Below are positions 26,814 to 34,903 of a DNA stretch of 64,000 nt, in pieces. The notes below the pieces were generated by a model that had not been told where the DNA came from, did no database searches, and saw only the letters and a list, made by a program, of their open reading frames with translations. The stretch's first letter is position 1. Every line of letters starts with the position of its first letter. A program made the translations under genes and the position numbers. Source of the DNA: Lysobacterales bacterium PRO7 (GTDB lineage: Bacteria; Pseudomonadota; Gammaproteobacteria; Xanthomonadales; Rhodanobacteraceae); contig QWHH01000008.1 in assembly GCA_021404785.1 (NCBI GenBank), forward strand, positions 1 to 64,000, in the 5' to 3' direction.

Positions 26814-27058
26814 GGCCGCAAGATCGCATACAACGAATTGGAAGGCAAAGATTGAATGGCGTCGCCTGCATGCCATTCCAACGCGCTGGTCACGCCGTCG
26901 GTGAGGTTGAAGTAGCGCGTCGCCCCTGCATCATGCTTGACCGAATGCTCGATCGCATGCACGGCCGCGTACAGATGGTCGCGCTGGTCGGGCAGGTCGG
27001 GAATCCAGCCGTACCAGGCGGGATTGCGGATGGTGGTTGTGGGGTAGCGGGTTTTCAT
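26804..27058 (-). pseudogene. Truncated, internally deleted copy of the papain-like protease
   Basis: An 84-codon frame. Residues 1-35 match the N-terminus of the intact protease almost exactly (TTIRNPAWYGWIPDLPDQRD). They are then joined to IEHSVKHDAGA, which corresponds to residues 98-108 of the intact protein, after which the sequence is unrelated. The join removes the QGQLGSC active-site cysteine, and the His and Asn regions are lost, so it cannot be a protease. Its ATG overlaps the TGA of the upstream GT2 gene (ATGA), so it may still be translated. Best read as a decayed duplicate. Confidence 0.78.
26955..27058. repeat. Direct repeat, copy B (5' end of truncated protease copy)
   Basis: Partner of the repeat at 25884-25990, in the same orientation, with its outer end at the ATG of the truncated copy. 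The repeats are about 1 kb apart with the nucleotidyltransferase/HEPN genes between them, so recombination between them could delete that pair. Confidence 0.85.
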
Positions 27059-28062
27059 GCGTCATCGATCGGTTCGGGCCTGGCTTCACTTCCATGGGAA
27101 CGAGCCGCGTGCGGCCCAGGATGTGCGCCGAGCCCAAGGCGTCGTACCCGCCATTCCGTGCGTTCCAGCAAGCGTCGGTTCGTTGCCATCAGATCCGCCA
27201 GAAAACCCAGTACGAACATCAGGAACCCGAGGATAACCGAAAGCGCGGCGAAGACGACCGATTGCACGTGGCCATTGCCGTCGCCGGCCAGATAGAACGC
27301 CAGAAAGCGAATGCCCGCGGCCAAGCCGATCACGGTAAAAGCACCGCCGATCAGCCAGAAGAACAGCATCGGCCGGTAGGTGGCGAAAATGCGCACGATG
27401 GTCGCCAGCGAACGCAGCACGTAGCCTGCATTGCTCTTGACCAGGCGCGATGGGCGCATGTCCGGATTGGTGCGGACCGGTACCGAGATCACGCGCATGT
27501 TGCTGTGGCCGGCCTGGATGATGGTTTCCAGCGTGTAGGTGTAGGAATTGAAAACATTCAGGCGCAAGGCGACGTCGCGCGTCATCGCGCGAAACCCGCT
27601 CGGGGCGTCTGCGACATTGGTGCGCGAAACCAGCCGCACGACCCGGCTGCCAAGCTTCTGCAGCCAGCGTTTGATCGGCGAAAAGTGCCGTGTGGTTTCA
27701 ATCGGGCGCGCGCCGATCACGAATTCGGCCTGCCCTTCGACAATGGGTTTGACCAGGGTCGCGATATCGCGCGCATCGTACTGGTTGTCGGCATCGGTGT
27801 TGACGACAATGTCGGCGCCTTGCCCCACGGCGGTTTCCAGGCCCGTCATGAACGCGGCGGCAAGGCCGCGGTTGGCGGGGTGACGCACGACATGATCGGC
27901 GCCCAGGTGCCGAGCCGCTTCGGCTGTATCGTCGGACGAGCCATCGTCGATTACCAGCCATTCGACCGTGTCGCAGCCGGGCACGCTGCGCGGCAACGCG
28001 GCCAGCGATACGGGCAGCGAATCCGCCTCGTTGAAACACGGGACCTGGATGATCAGTTTCAT
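27055..28062 (-). CDS. Polyprenyl-phosphate-sugar synthase-like GT2 (DPM1/DPMS type) with membrane anchor
   Basis: A 335-residue protein. The GT-A domain shows IIQVPCFNEADSLP (residues 4-17), LVIDDGSSDDTAEAA, VVNTDADNQYDARDI (DxD) and DAPSGFRAMTRD. Two C-terminal membrane segments lie near residues 230-256 and 268-292. This is the layout of dolichol/undecaprenyl-phosphate mannose or glucose synthases, which make the lipid-linked sugar donors used by GT-C enzymes. It lies 41 bp downstream of two such GT-C genes on the same strand, so donor supply for them is a reasonable inference. The tail beyond residue 300 is Arg-rich and variable. Confidence 0.87.
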   Translation of the reverse strand: MKLIIQVPCFNEADSLPVSLAALPRSVPGCDTVEWLVIDDGSSDDTAEAARHLGADHVVRHPANRGLAAAFMTGLETAVGQGADIVVNTDADNQYDARDIATLVKPIVEGQAEFVIGARPIETTRHFSPIKRWLQKLGSRVVRLVSRTNVADAPSGFRAMTRDVALRLNVFNSYTYTLETIIQAGHSNMRVISVPVRTNPDMRPSRLVKSNAGYVLRSLATIVRIFATYRPMLFFWLIGGAFTVIGLAAGIRFLAFYLAGDGNGHVQSVVFAALSVILGFLMFVLGFLADLMATNRRLLERTEWRVRRLGLGAHPGPHAARSHGSEARPEPIDDA

Positions 28063-28103
28063 GGTATGCGCGATAGCTCAGACGGCCACACCTGATCCGG
28101 AGT

Positions 28104-30059
28104 CTACCGGTTTGACGGATCGCTGGGCAGTTGCGGTGCCGGTGCCACTGCTGTTTGGGCGGCCGCGGCGGCGGCATTCAGGTGTGCGATTTCCGCATCG
28201 AGTGCGCCGAAACGGTTGAGTTTCTGCAACGCGTCGATGGCTGCCGGAATTTTGTCGAACTGGCGTGTTGAAATCAGCAGCCGCACCAGGTTGGCCGCGT
28301 AAGTGGGGTTGCTCGGACTCGCCGCCACCACGTCGCGCAGCAAGCGCTCGGCGAGCGCGGCATCGCCGAGTTCATGCAGTGCGAAATCGGAATAGGCGGA
28401 CATCAGGTTGAGATTGCCGCCCGAGCGTTCCAGCCCGGCCACGAACGTGCTCAGCAATTCTTGTTTCTGGGTGGGGCAAGTGCCGTCCTGTTGGCAATGG
28501 AACAGAAAGATGATCGCGGCGATATCCGATTGCGAAGGAGCACGTTCATGCAATTTGGCCACGATCGCCTGCCACCAGCGCGGATCAATGGGTCGGTGCG
28601 CACGGCCGTTGATGTAGATCAGGGCCTGCAGGGAAGTGATGCCGCTGTTGGGCTGATAGGCGTTGCGTTCGAGAATCTTTGTGGCCTCGTCGATCAACGG
28701 GGATTTTTCGTCCTTGCCGGCGGCTACGATGAGGGTGCGCGCCAGTTCGTATTGTGCGCGTTGCGAATCCGGGCGCTTGAGCGCTTCGGAATAGGCAAGC
28801 CGAATCGGGTTCGACCATTCCTCGGCGCGCAGGAAGGTGGTGAATGCGAGAAATGCGATGAATCCCGCGCCAAGCAGCGTTTTGGCAGCGGGTAGACGAA
28901 GCCCCGGTTCGAGCGCGATCAGCGACGCCACGGCGAGCAGCAGGCCGACCGACGGGAAGTAATTGCGGTGCTCGAAAACGAGTTCCAGCGGAATGATCGT
29001 CGCGGTCATCGAATGACCGGCAAAAAACCACAGTATGCCGAGGCAGAACAACGGTCGTGCCTTGCGCTGCCACAGTGCGATGCCGAGAAGGCCGAGCAGC
29101 GCAAGAATCGCGGTCAGCGTTGTTGGTGGGTCGATGAGACCGTGCGATAGGGCGATATCGTCGTGATAGAACGTGAGCGAATTCAGATTCGGCAGCAGTG
29201 TCCAGCCGATGTAATCGCATAACACGCGCGGTTCGGTCAGCAATCGTTGCACGGTGGTGAAGGTGCGGTAACCCGAAACGCCATGGAAGATGCGCGGCGC
29301 GATCCAGATCAATCCGGCGATCATCGGGGCGACAAGCAGGGCGAGATGGGTGCCGATGGCTGGCTTGCACCAGTGGCCATCGCGATTGCGGAATCCGGTA
29401 ATCGCAAATTCCGCGCACGCGGTGAACAACGGCAGCAGCGCAGCGTCTTCCTTCGCGGTCAGACCCAACGCCGTGCACACCGCGATGCTGATCCACAGCA
29501 TCGCGGTTCCGCCGTCGCCCGCGAGTTGACCGCGCCGCGCGCGCAGATACCACCAAAGCCCAAGAAACACGAACACGTTGGCAAGTGCTTCCATGCGTTG
29601 CGATACGTAGGCCACGCCGGTCAGGTTGATCGGCAACAGCAGCCATGCGCCGGCGATGAAGGCAGCGACGAGATCACGGTTATTCTCGATCGCGCGGACA
29701 ACGTTGTTCAGGCGAAACAGCTCGCGCAGCAGCGCGAACAGCAGCAGGCCGTTGAGCAGGTGGATGACCAGGTTGGTGAGCTTGGGCCAGAACGGATCGA
29801 TGCCGGTGAAATACCAGTTCGCCGCGAACGTCAATGCACTCAACGGGCGGCACAGCAGGTTGACGCTGCATTGCGATGTGGCCGCGCGCATCCATTCGCC
29901 CAGTTGCAGCGTCGTGACGTGAACGCCGGGGTTCTCGGCGAAATAGATGCCGTCGTCGAACATGTAGCCGCCGTGGAGCGAAGGCCAGTAAGCCAGCGCA
30001 GTCGCGGCCATCAATGCCATCAGCAGAATCCAGGCGCGGCGGGCGTTCGGCGGGGTCAT
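28104..30059 (-). CDS. GT-C/TMTC-like polytopic membrane protein with C-terminal TPR region (copy 1)
   Basis: A 651-residue protein with about 10 membrane segments in residues 10-410 and a helical TPR-like region from about 425. The first loop has YMFDDGIYFAENP, an Asp-Asp motif as in GT-C enzymes, followed by LCRPLSALTFAANW and HLLNGLLLF. Further on, VFEHRNYFPS and EEWSNPIRLAYSEALKRPDSQRA match the layout of eukaryotic TMTC O-mannosyltransferases and DUF1736 relatives. Such enzymes use polyprenyl-phosphate sugars to O-glycosylate exported proteins. It is 10 bp from a paralogue and near the pilins; the pilin target is an inference. Confidence 0.75.
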   Translation of the reverse strand: MTPPNARRAWILLMALMAATALAYWPSLHGGYMFDDGIYFAENPGVHVTTLQLGEWMRAATSQCSVNLLCRPLSALTFAANWYFTGIDPFWPKLTNLVIHLLNGLLLFALLRELFRLNNVVRAIENNRDLVAAFIAGAWLLLPINLTGVAYVSQRMEALANVFVFLGLWWYLRARRGQLAGDGGTAMLWISIAVCTALGLTAKEDAALLPLFTACAEFAITGFRNRDGHWCKPAIGTHLALLVAPMIAGLIWIAPRIFHGVSGYRTFTTVQRLLTEPRVLCDYIGWTLLPNLNSLTFYHDDIALSHGLIDPPTTLTAILALLGLLGIALWQRKARPLFCLGILWFFAGHSMTATIIPLELVFEHRNYFPSVGLLLAVASLIALEPGLRLPAAKTLLGAGFIAFLAFTTFLRAEEWSNPIRLAYSEALKRPDSQRAQYELARTLIVAAGKDEKSPLIDEATKILERNAYQPNSGITSLQALIYINGRAHRPIDPRWWQAIVAKLHERAPSQSDIAAIIFLFHCQQDGTCPTQKQELLSTFVAGLERSGGNLNLMSAYSDFALHELGDAALAERLLRDVVAASPSNPTYAANLVRLLISTRQFDKIPAAIDALQKLNRFGALDAEIAHLNAAAAAAQTAVAPAPQLPSDPSNR

Positions 30060-30069
30060 GGCTTGGACG

Positions 30070-32082
30070 TCACTTTGCCGATTGAGCTGTGGGCAGGTCT
30101 TGCTGCAATGCCTGCCGCAGGTGTGCGATTTCGTTCTGCCAGTAGCCTTGCCGCTTCAGTACCCAGGCATGCAAGGCGGCCATCGACCATCCGCCACCGC
30201 TCTGGTCGGTTTTCCAGACCGTTTGCAGGTGATCCAGTTCCAGCAGGCCCTGCCGCGGATAGCCGGCCGCACCGAGCTGTGCAGCCTGATTGAGCGCTGC
30301 GCCCGGATCCGGCTTGGCATCGAGTGCCTGATTGAAATATGCAAGAGCCGAATCCGGGTCGTGCAAGGCCAGGGCAAGGCTGCCGCGCAAACTGAAATTG
30401 TCCTGACGCCGGCCCGCGCTTTCCGCTGCGTTCGGATTGGCAGCAGCGGCATCGAGCAAGCGTCGAATCACCTCGGCATCCAGTCCAGCGCAATGCTTTC
30501 CGCGGGCGATGCGCGCGATGGCTTCGTCGAACCAGTCGTAGCCCAGGCGGCCGGTGATGCGCGCATTGCGCAAGGCGGCATCTGCACGCGCGATGTCGGC
30601 GGGCGCAACGTGGCCCAGTTCGCATTCGGCTCCGACAAGGTTCAATGCAATCTGTATGTCGTCGTCCGCCGCGACGTGCACGTCGCGCAAGCGTGCGACG
30701 GCCAGGTCCGGCCTGCCGCGTGCGCGTTCGGCCGCCGCTGCGTACGCTTGGGCGCGCGGCGATGCCGGATTCTTTTCTGCCCACATTTGCGCTTGTTGCT
30801 GGGCGTTGCCCCACAAGTCCGCACGAAAATAGGTCATGCCGGCGAACAGCAGCGGCAGGAGAACGATCAGGGTTCGCCGCGCGGGCACGGCGTGGCCTGC
30901 GCCGGTCAGCCACAATGCCAGTGGCCAGAACATGAGCAGCGCCGGCAGATAGTTGCGATGTTCGTAGTACAGTTCCAGCGGAATCACGGTCGATTCGAGC
31001 AACTGGCCGACGAAGTAGAACACGATGGCCAGCGCCAGTGCCGGCGCACGCTTGCGAATCGCGACGGCGCCCGCGATCAGCGCGGCGAGAAACACGATCG
31101 CCGCGAGTGTGCTTGGCGGCGAGAGCAGGCCGGTAGACACCGGAAAGGCGTCGTTGAACAGCCCGGCCGTGTACGGATGCGGCAGCCAAAGCAGGGCGAG
31201 GTAGTCGCAGACGATACGCGCTTCGGTGAGCAGTCGTTCGCCGAACGTCCACGGCCGGAAGGCCGGCGCACCGTGCAATGAAAAATACAGACCCTGCTGG
31301 GCAAGCCATGCCAGCACGATGCTGCTCGGCAGGATCAGGACCGCAAGTCGCATCCAGGCGAACCGGCGCCGCAGGGCTGCCTGGGCGATAGGCAATGCGG
31401 GCGCCAACACGATGGCGTCGGCCAGCCATGCGAGCAAGGGCAAGAGAATGCCATTGGCCTTGCTGGCCAGTCCCAGCCCCGTGCAAGCGCCAATGGCCAG
31501 TGCTGCGATCCATACACCCGAAGATTTGCCGCGCGCGGCGAGCTCGCGTCCGCGACAATAACCGAGCAGGCCCAGCAGCACGAAAGTCGTCGGCAGCATC
31601 GCCTCGCGCTGCACCACATAGAGAGTCGTCGATACGAACAGCGGATGCAGCAGCCACAGTGCAGCGCCCAGCGCCGCGGCCAGGTCGACTCGCATCGATT
31701 GGCCGTGCAAGGTCCGTCCGAGGCGACGCAGGAGCAACGCCAGCAACAGGCCGTTGACGATATGCAGGATCAGGCTGGTGCGCTTGAAAGGAAACGGATC
31801 GGCCGGCCAGTCGCGCGCATCGATCAGGAAACTGAGCAGGGCCAGCGGCCTGCCGGTGGGGTCGGCGGCGCCGGAGGTGATGTAGCGCCAGAATGCGGGC
31901 CAGTTGTCGATGGGGCCGGTCGCGCCGAGGGTCGGAAGATTGGCGAAATCATCGAACAGGAACACGCCATGCAGGCCGCGCAGGTATGCCAGGGCGGTGA
32001 GCGACGCCGCCAGCGCGAGTAATGCCCAGAATGCCGTGCGCGTTTGCGCAGCGCGTTGTGCAGCACGTTGGCGAAAACTCAC
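30070..32082 (-). CDS. GT-C/TMTC-like polytopic membrane protein with C-terminal TPR region (copy 2)
   Basis: A 670-residue paralogue of the proteins at 28104 and 34904. It has GVFLFDDFANLPTLG in the first periplasmic loop, TGRPLALLSFLIDA, LILHIVNGLLLALLL, a YEHRNYLPALLMFWP segment and the DLWGNAQQQAQMWAEKNPASPRA transition into the TPR-like tail (residues 420-650). About 10 membrane segments precede the tail. It starts about 110 bp downstream of the pilin stop at 32195, with the pilin terminator between. Predicted inner-membrane glycosyltransferase with a periplasmic active site; direct evidence of activity or target is lacking. Confidence 0.75.
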   Translation of the reverse strand: MSFRQRAAQRAAQTRTAFWALLALAASLTALAYLRGLHGVFLFDDFANLPTLGATGPIDNWPAFWRYITSGAADPTGRPLALLSFLIDARDWPADPFPFKRTSLILHIVNGLLLALLLRRLGRTLHGQSMRVDLAAALGAALWLLHPLFVSTTLYVVQREAMLPTTFVLLGLLGYCRGRELAARGKSSGVWIAALAIGACTGLGLASKANGILLPLLAWLADAIVLAPALPIAQAALRRRFAWMRLAVLILPSSIVLAWLAQQGLYFSLHGAPAFRPWTFGERLLTEARIVCDYLALLWLPHPYTAGLFNDAFPVSTGLLSPPSTLAAIVFLAALIAGAVAIRKRAPALALAIVFYFVGQLLESTVIPLELYYEHRNYLPALLMFWPLALWLTGAGHAVPARRTLIVLLPLLFAGMTYFRADLWGNAQQQAQMWAEKNPASPRAQAYAAAAERARGRPDLAVARLRDVHVAADDDIQIALNLVGAECELGHVAPADIARADAALRNARITGRLGYDWFDEAIARIARGKHCAGLDAEVIRRLLDAAAANPNAAESAGRRQDNFSLRGSLALALHDPDSALAYFNQALDAKPDPGAALNQAAQLGAAGYPRQGLLELDHLQTVWKTDQSGGGWSMAALHAWVLKRQGYWQNEIAHLRQALQQDLPTAQSAK

Positions 32083-32141
32083 GTTGCACGATCCGAGGCG
32101 GCCATCGATTCAAGCATAGGCGAAGCCGTTTTGCACAGCCA

Positions 32142-32172
32142 GAAAAAAGAAGGGCCGCGTGCGCGGCCCTTC
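32142..32172 (-). terminator. Rho-independent terminator after pilin gene 1
   Basis: On the minus strand a 10-bp perfect GC-rich stem (GAAGGGCCGC / GCGGCCCTTC, loop of 4) is followed by a run of T residues (A residues at 32142-32148 on the plus strand). It ends the pilin transcript just past its stop at 32195, which suits a highly expressed monocistronic pilin gene. Confidence 0.92.
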
Positions 32173-32194
32173 GATGTTACATGTTGCAATGAAA

Positions 32195-32635
32195 TCAACG
32201 GCAGGAAGTCGGCAAATATTTCGCGTTGACATTGGTGCCGCCGCTTGTCTTGCATGACCACGCCAGACTGCCGCCACCGCTGCTGTAGGAAGAGAACACC
32301 AGCTTGCTGCCCGCGATCTTGGCGTTGGCCTGGTTGCCATACGTCACTTCGATCTTGCCCGCAGTGGAAACATCAACCTGGGTGACGTAATTACCGATGA
32401 TGGACGTTTTGCTCGCAAGACCGGCGGACGCATTGTTGGTCGGATATGCGCCGCGGTTGGAGTAGTACTCGGCCACAGCGGTCTTGGCGCCATCGGCGAG
32501 CACGGAACCTTCCGACACCTGCGAACGGATCACGTAATCCTGATAGGCCGGCAGCGCGATGGCCGCCAGAATGGCGATGATCGCGACCACGATCATCAAT
32601 TCGATCAGGGTAAAGCCCTTTTGCATCTTGTTCAT
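32195..32635 (-). CDS. pilA: Type IV major pilin PilA, copy 1
   Basis: A 146-residue type IVa pilin. It has a short class III leader (MNKMQKG), cleavage before Phe8 by PilD, Glu12 (fifth residue of the mature form) and the long hydrophobic helix [25 protein letters not shown]-terminal disulfide loop is bounded by cysteines in [11 protein letters not shown] and LPTSC. The start is supported by the leader. A sigma-54-like promoter lies at 32766-32781 and a strong terminator follows. The first 40 mature residues are nearly identical to copy 2 and the globular domain differs. Confidence 0.95.
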   Translation of the reverse strand: MNKMQKGFTLIELMIVVAIIAILAAIALPAYQDYVIRSQVSEGSVLADGAKTAVAEYYSNRGAYPTNNASAGLASKTSIIGNYVTQVDVSTAGKIEVTYGNQANAKIAGSKLVFSSYSSGGGSLAWSCKTSGGTNVNAKYLPTSCR

Positions 32636-32765
32636 GACGATTCCTCAAGAGTTGAGTTAGCTAACCATGCAGCATCAAACGTTTGCCCCTGAATTTCTGC
32701 CGGGCCCGGCTGGCCTGCGCGTCCGTGGCTCCTAGCCCGGATCGGCGGAAACTCGTAAGAACTTT

Positions 32766-32781
32766 AGCACGTTCCATGCCA
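32766..32781 (-). promoter_or_regulatory. Sigma-54 (-24/-12) promoter-like site for pilin gene 1
   Basis: The minus strand reads TGGCATGGAACGTGCT: GG, ten bases, GC, with TGGCA at -24 and TGC at -12. Consensus is TGGCAC-N5-TTGCW. pilA is sigma-54/PilR-dependent in Pseudomonas, and pilR and pilS are encoded nearby. The predicted leader is about 120 bases, somewhat long. Confidence 0.6.
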
Positions 32782-32834
32782 TGATCGACACGCCACGCGC
32801 GCATGAAGAAATGCGAAACCGGTCACGCTATTTG

Positions 32835-32845
32835 GTCTTAAAGAC
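32835..32845. promoter_or_regulatory. Palindrome upstream of the pilin 1 promoter, possible PilR site
   Basis: GTCTT-A-AAGAC is a perfect 11-bp palindrome, and on the minus strand it extends to GGTGTC. Reported PilR-binding elements contain a (C/G)TGTC core. It lies about 54 bp upstream of the -24 element, a plausible enhancer position. Only one copy is clear. Confidence 0.3.
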
Positions 32846-32903
32846 ACCGTTCGGTTCAGCAATGCCACCAGTTTGAGCACTTGCGATGCGAAAGCCGACG
32901 TTC

Positions 32904-32922
32904 TGCGTCAACCGATGACGCA
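32904..32922 (-). terminator. Hairpin after pilin gene 2
   Basis: A 7-bp perfect stem (TGCGTCA / TGACGCA) with a 5-base loop lies 36 bp past the stop of pilin gene 2. It lacks a clear U-tract, so it is at most a weak terminator or an mRNA-stabilising hairpin. Confidence 0.35.
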
Positions 32923-32957
32923 ATTGGTCAGTCGAAACCTGAAAATGCGAGGATGAC

Positions 32958-33389
32958 CTAACGGCAACTCGTGGGTAGAAACTTGCCGCTGATCGTGGTG
33001 CTGTGACAAGTCCAAGGAATCGAACCGGCCTTGGTGTTCGGAGACATAAGCAAGGTCAGGCCGGAAATCTTGGCGTTGGCGTCGCGCCCATACGTGACGG
33101 TAATGACGCCGCCAGTCGCATCGAGCTGATCGACATAGTTGCCGATGATGCTGGTCGGCGTCGCCAAACCGGTAGACGCGTTGTTCGGCGGCATCCGCCC
33201 GGTGTTGGCGATGAAATCCCACACTGAGGTCTTGGCGCCATCGGCCAGCGAGAGGCCTTCCGAGACTTGCGCACGGATGACGTAATCCTGATAGGCGGGC
33301 AGCGCGATCGCGGCCAGGATCGCGATGATCGCCACCACGATCATCAACTCGATCAGGGTGAATCCGGCAGGTTGTCTGGGCTGGTACAT
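32958..33389 (-). CDS. pilA: Type IV major pilin PilA, copy 2
   Basis: A 143-residue type IVa pilin: leader MYQPRQPAG, PilD cleavage before Phe10, the conserved Glu14, then the same [20 protein letters not shown] helix as copy 1. The C-terminal cysteines are in SIPWTCHS and LPTSC. It directly follows pilR and has a very good -24/-12 promoter ending about 20 bases before the start. The GGGGGA run at 33394-33399 (minus strand) can serve as the ribosome-binding site. Two adjacent pilins with divergent globular domains suggest antigenic or functional variants, or a mixed fibre. Confidence 0.95.
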   Translation of the reverse strand: MYQPRQPAGFTLIELMIVVAIIAILAAIALPAYQDYVIRAQVSEGLSLADGAKTSVWDFIANTGRMPPNNASTGLATPTSIIGNYVDQLDATGGVITVTYGRDANAKISGLTLLMSPNTKAGSIPWTCHSTTISGKFLPTSCR

Positions 33390-33421
33390 GGCGTTCCCCC
33401 GCGCACGGTATTACCAACCAC

Positions 33422-33437
33422 AGCAAGAACCATACCA
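33422..33437 (-). promoter_or_regulatory. Sigma-54 (-24/-12) promoter of pilin gene 2
   Basis: The minus strand reads TGGTATGGTTCTTGCT: GG, exactly ten bases, GC, with a perfect TTGCT at -12. It lies between the pilR stop and the pilin ATG, with a predicted leader of about 22 bases. Upstream activator sites would have to lie inside the 3' end of pilR. Confidence 0.78.
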
Positions 33438-33452
33438 GCAGTATTGACCGTT

Positions 33453-34823
33453 TTAGTCGATACCCAGCTTTTTCAGCTTGTAGCGCAGCGCGCGGAACGT
33501 GATGCCGAGCTTCTTGGCCGCGGCGGTCTTGTTGTAGCGGGTTTCGAGCAGGACTTTTTCGATCGCTTCGCGTTCGATGTTGCTGATGTAACCCTCAAGG
33601 CCGCCGTCGCCACCCGGGCCGTCATCGCCGTCATCCTCTTCGGCGGCGGGAAGCGCGCTGGCCTTCTGCGCGGATGCCGGGACAAGGCGCAGGTCGTCGG
33701 GTTTGATCGTGTTCGCCTCGCACAGTGCAACCGCGCGTTCGAGCACGTTTTCCAGCTCGCGCACATTGCCGGGAAAGGCATACGTGAGCAGCGCCGACAG
33801 GGCTTCCGGCGTGAGCTTGGCGGGCGGCTGGCCGCTGCCGGTGGCGAGGCGTTCAAGCACGCGACCGGCTAGTTTGGGAATATCGTCGCGGCGTTCGCGC
33901 AATGGCGGCACGCGCAGCTCGATCACATTGATGCGGTAGTACAAGTCCTGGCGGAAGTGCGCGCTTTCCACGAGCTTGGCCAAGTTCTTGTGCGTGGCCG
34001 AAAGGATGCGCACGTCCACCGGTACTTCGGCGCGGCCGCCGATCGGGCGCACGGCTTTTTCCTGGATTACACGCAGCATCTTCACCTGCATGTGAATCGG
34101 CAATTCGGCGACTTCGTCGAGGAACAGGGTGCCGCCGTTCGCGGCCTGGAACAGGCCGTCCTTGTCGGCCTGCGCGCCGGTGAAGGAGCCTTTCTTGTGG
34201 CCGAAGAATTCCGATTCCATCAGTTCGGACGGAATCGCGCCGCAGTTGACCGGCACAAACGGCCCGGATGCGCGCGGGCCTTGCTCGTGGATCAGGCGCG
34301 CGACCAGCTCCTTGCCGACGCCGGATTCGCCACTGATGTAGACCGGCGCCTGACTGCGCGCAAGCTTGGCGATCGTGATGCGAAGTTCGGCAATCGCCGG
34401 CGAATCGCCGAGCATCTTCGCCGCACCGGCGCTGGGCGGTTCGGTTTTTTTGTCCTCGGCCAGCTTCAGCGCGGTCTGCACCAGCCGGCGCAGCATGGCG
34501 ATGTCGACCGGCTTGGACACGAAATCGAACGCGCCGGCCTTGAGCGCGTTTACCGCGGCGTCGACATTGCCGTAGGCGGTGATCATCGCGACCGGTGTTT
34601 CCGCGTACTGCGCGTTGATCAGCTCGATGATTTCCTGGCCCGAACCATCCGGCAGGCGCATGTCGGTGAAGCAAAGTGCATAGCGTGATTCGGCAAGGCG
34701 CTGCTTCGCCTCGGAAACATTGCTCGCGGTTTCCACGCGCAGGCCCATGCGTCCAAGCGTGATCGTCAAGAGTTCGCGGATGTCGCGTTCGTCGTCGATG
34801 ACGAGGGCGGTGGGGTTGGCCAT
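33453..34823 (-). CDS. pilR: Sigma-54-dependent response regulator PilR
   Basis: A 456-residue NtrC-family activator. It has a receiver domain (residues 5-120, acidic pocket in VIDDERD, phospho-Asp in CFTDMRLPDGSG), an AAA+ domain (about 140-375) with Walker A GESGVGKELVA, the sigma-54 contact loop GSFTGAQ and Walker B LFLDEVAELP, and a Fis-type helix-turn-helix at the C-terminus (NKTAAAKKLGITFRALRYKL). It activates pilin transcription with PilS. Here it is separated from pilS by a GT-C gene, an unusual arrangement, and directly precedes pilin gene 2. Confidence 0.96.
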   Translation of the reverse strand: MANPTALVIDDERDIRELLTITLGRMGLRVETASNVSEAKQRLAESRYALCFTDMRLPDGSGQEIIELINAQYAETPVAMITAYGNVDAAVNALKAGAFDFVSKPVDIAMLRRLVQTALKLAEDKKTEPPSAGAAKMLGDSPAIAELRITIAKLARSQAPVYISGESGVGKELVARLIHEQGPRASGPFVPVNCGAIPSELMESEFFGHKKGSFTGAQADKDGLFQAANGGTLFLDEVAELPIHMQVKMLRVIQEKAVRPIGGRAEVPVDVRILSATHKNLAKLVESAHFRQDLYYRINVIELRVPPLRERRDDIPKLAGRVLERLATGSGQPPAKLTPEALSALLTYAFPGNVRELENVLERAVALCEANTIKPDDLRLVPASAQKASALPAAEEDDGDDGPGGDGGLEGYISNIEREAIEKVLLETRYNKTAAAKKLGITFRALRYKLKKLGID

Positions 34824-34903
34824 GGGCTGGACGATAAGGGAAATCGTGGCGAAGGTGAAGCGGAAAACCGAAACCTGTTGTCGATCGAAGGGGGGGGTCG
34901 GGC

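Larger units (their letters stand above)
32636..32957. other. 322-bp non-coding stretch between the two pilin genes
   Basis: No credible gene. It holds a hairpin just past the upstream pilin (32904-32922), an 11-bp palindrome (32835-32845) and the -24/-12 promoter-like site (32766-32781) for pilin copy 1, leaving a leader of about 120 bases before the ATG at 32635. The rest, about 32650-32760, shows GC-rich short repeats such as GCCGGGCCCGGC but nothing I can name. Confidence 0.6.
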
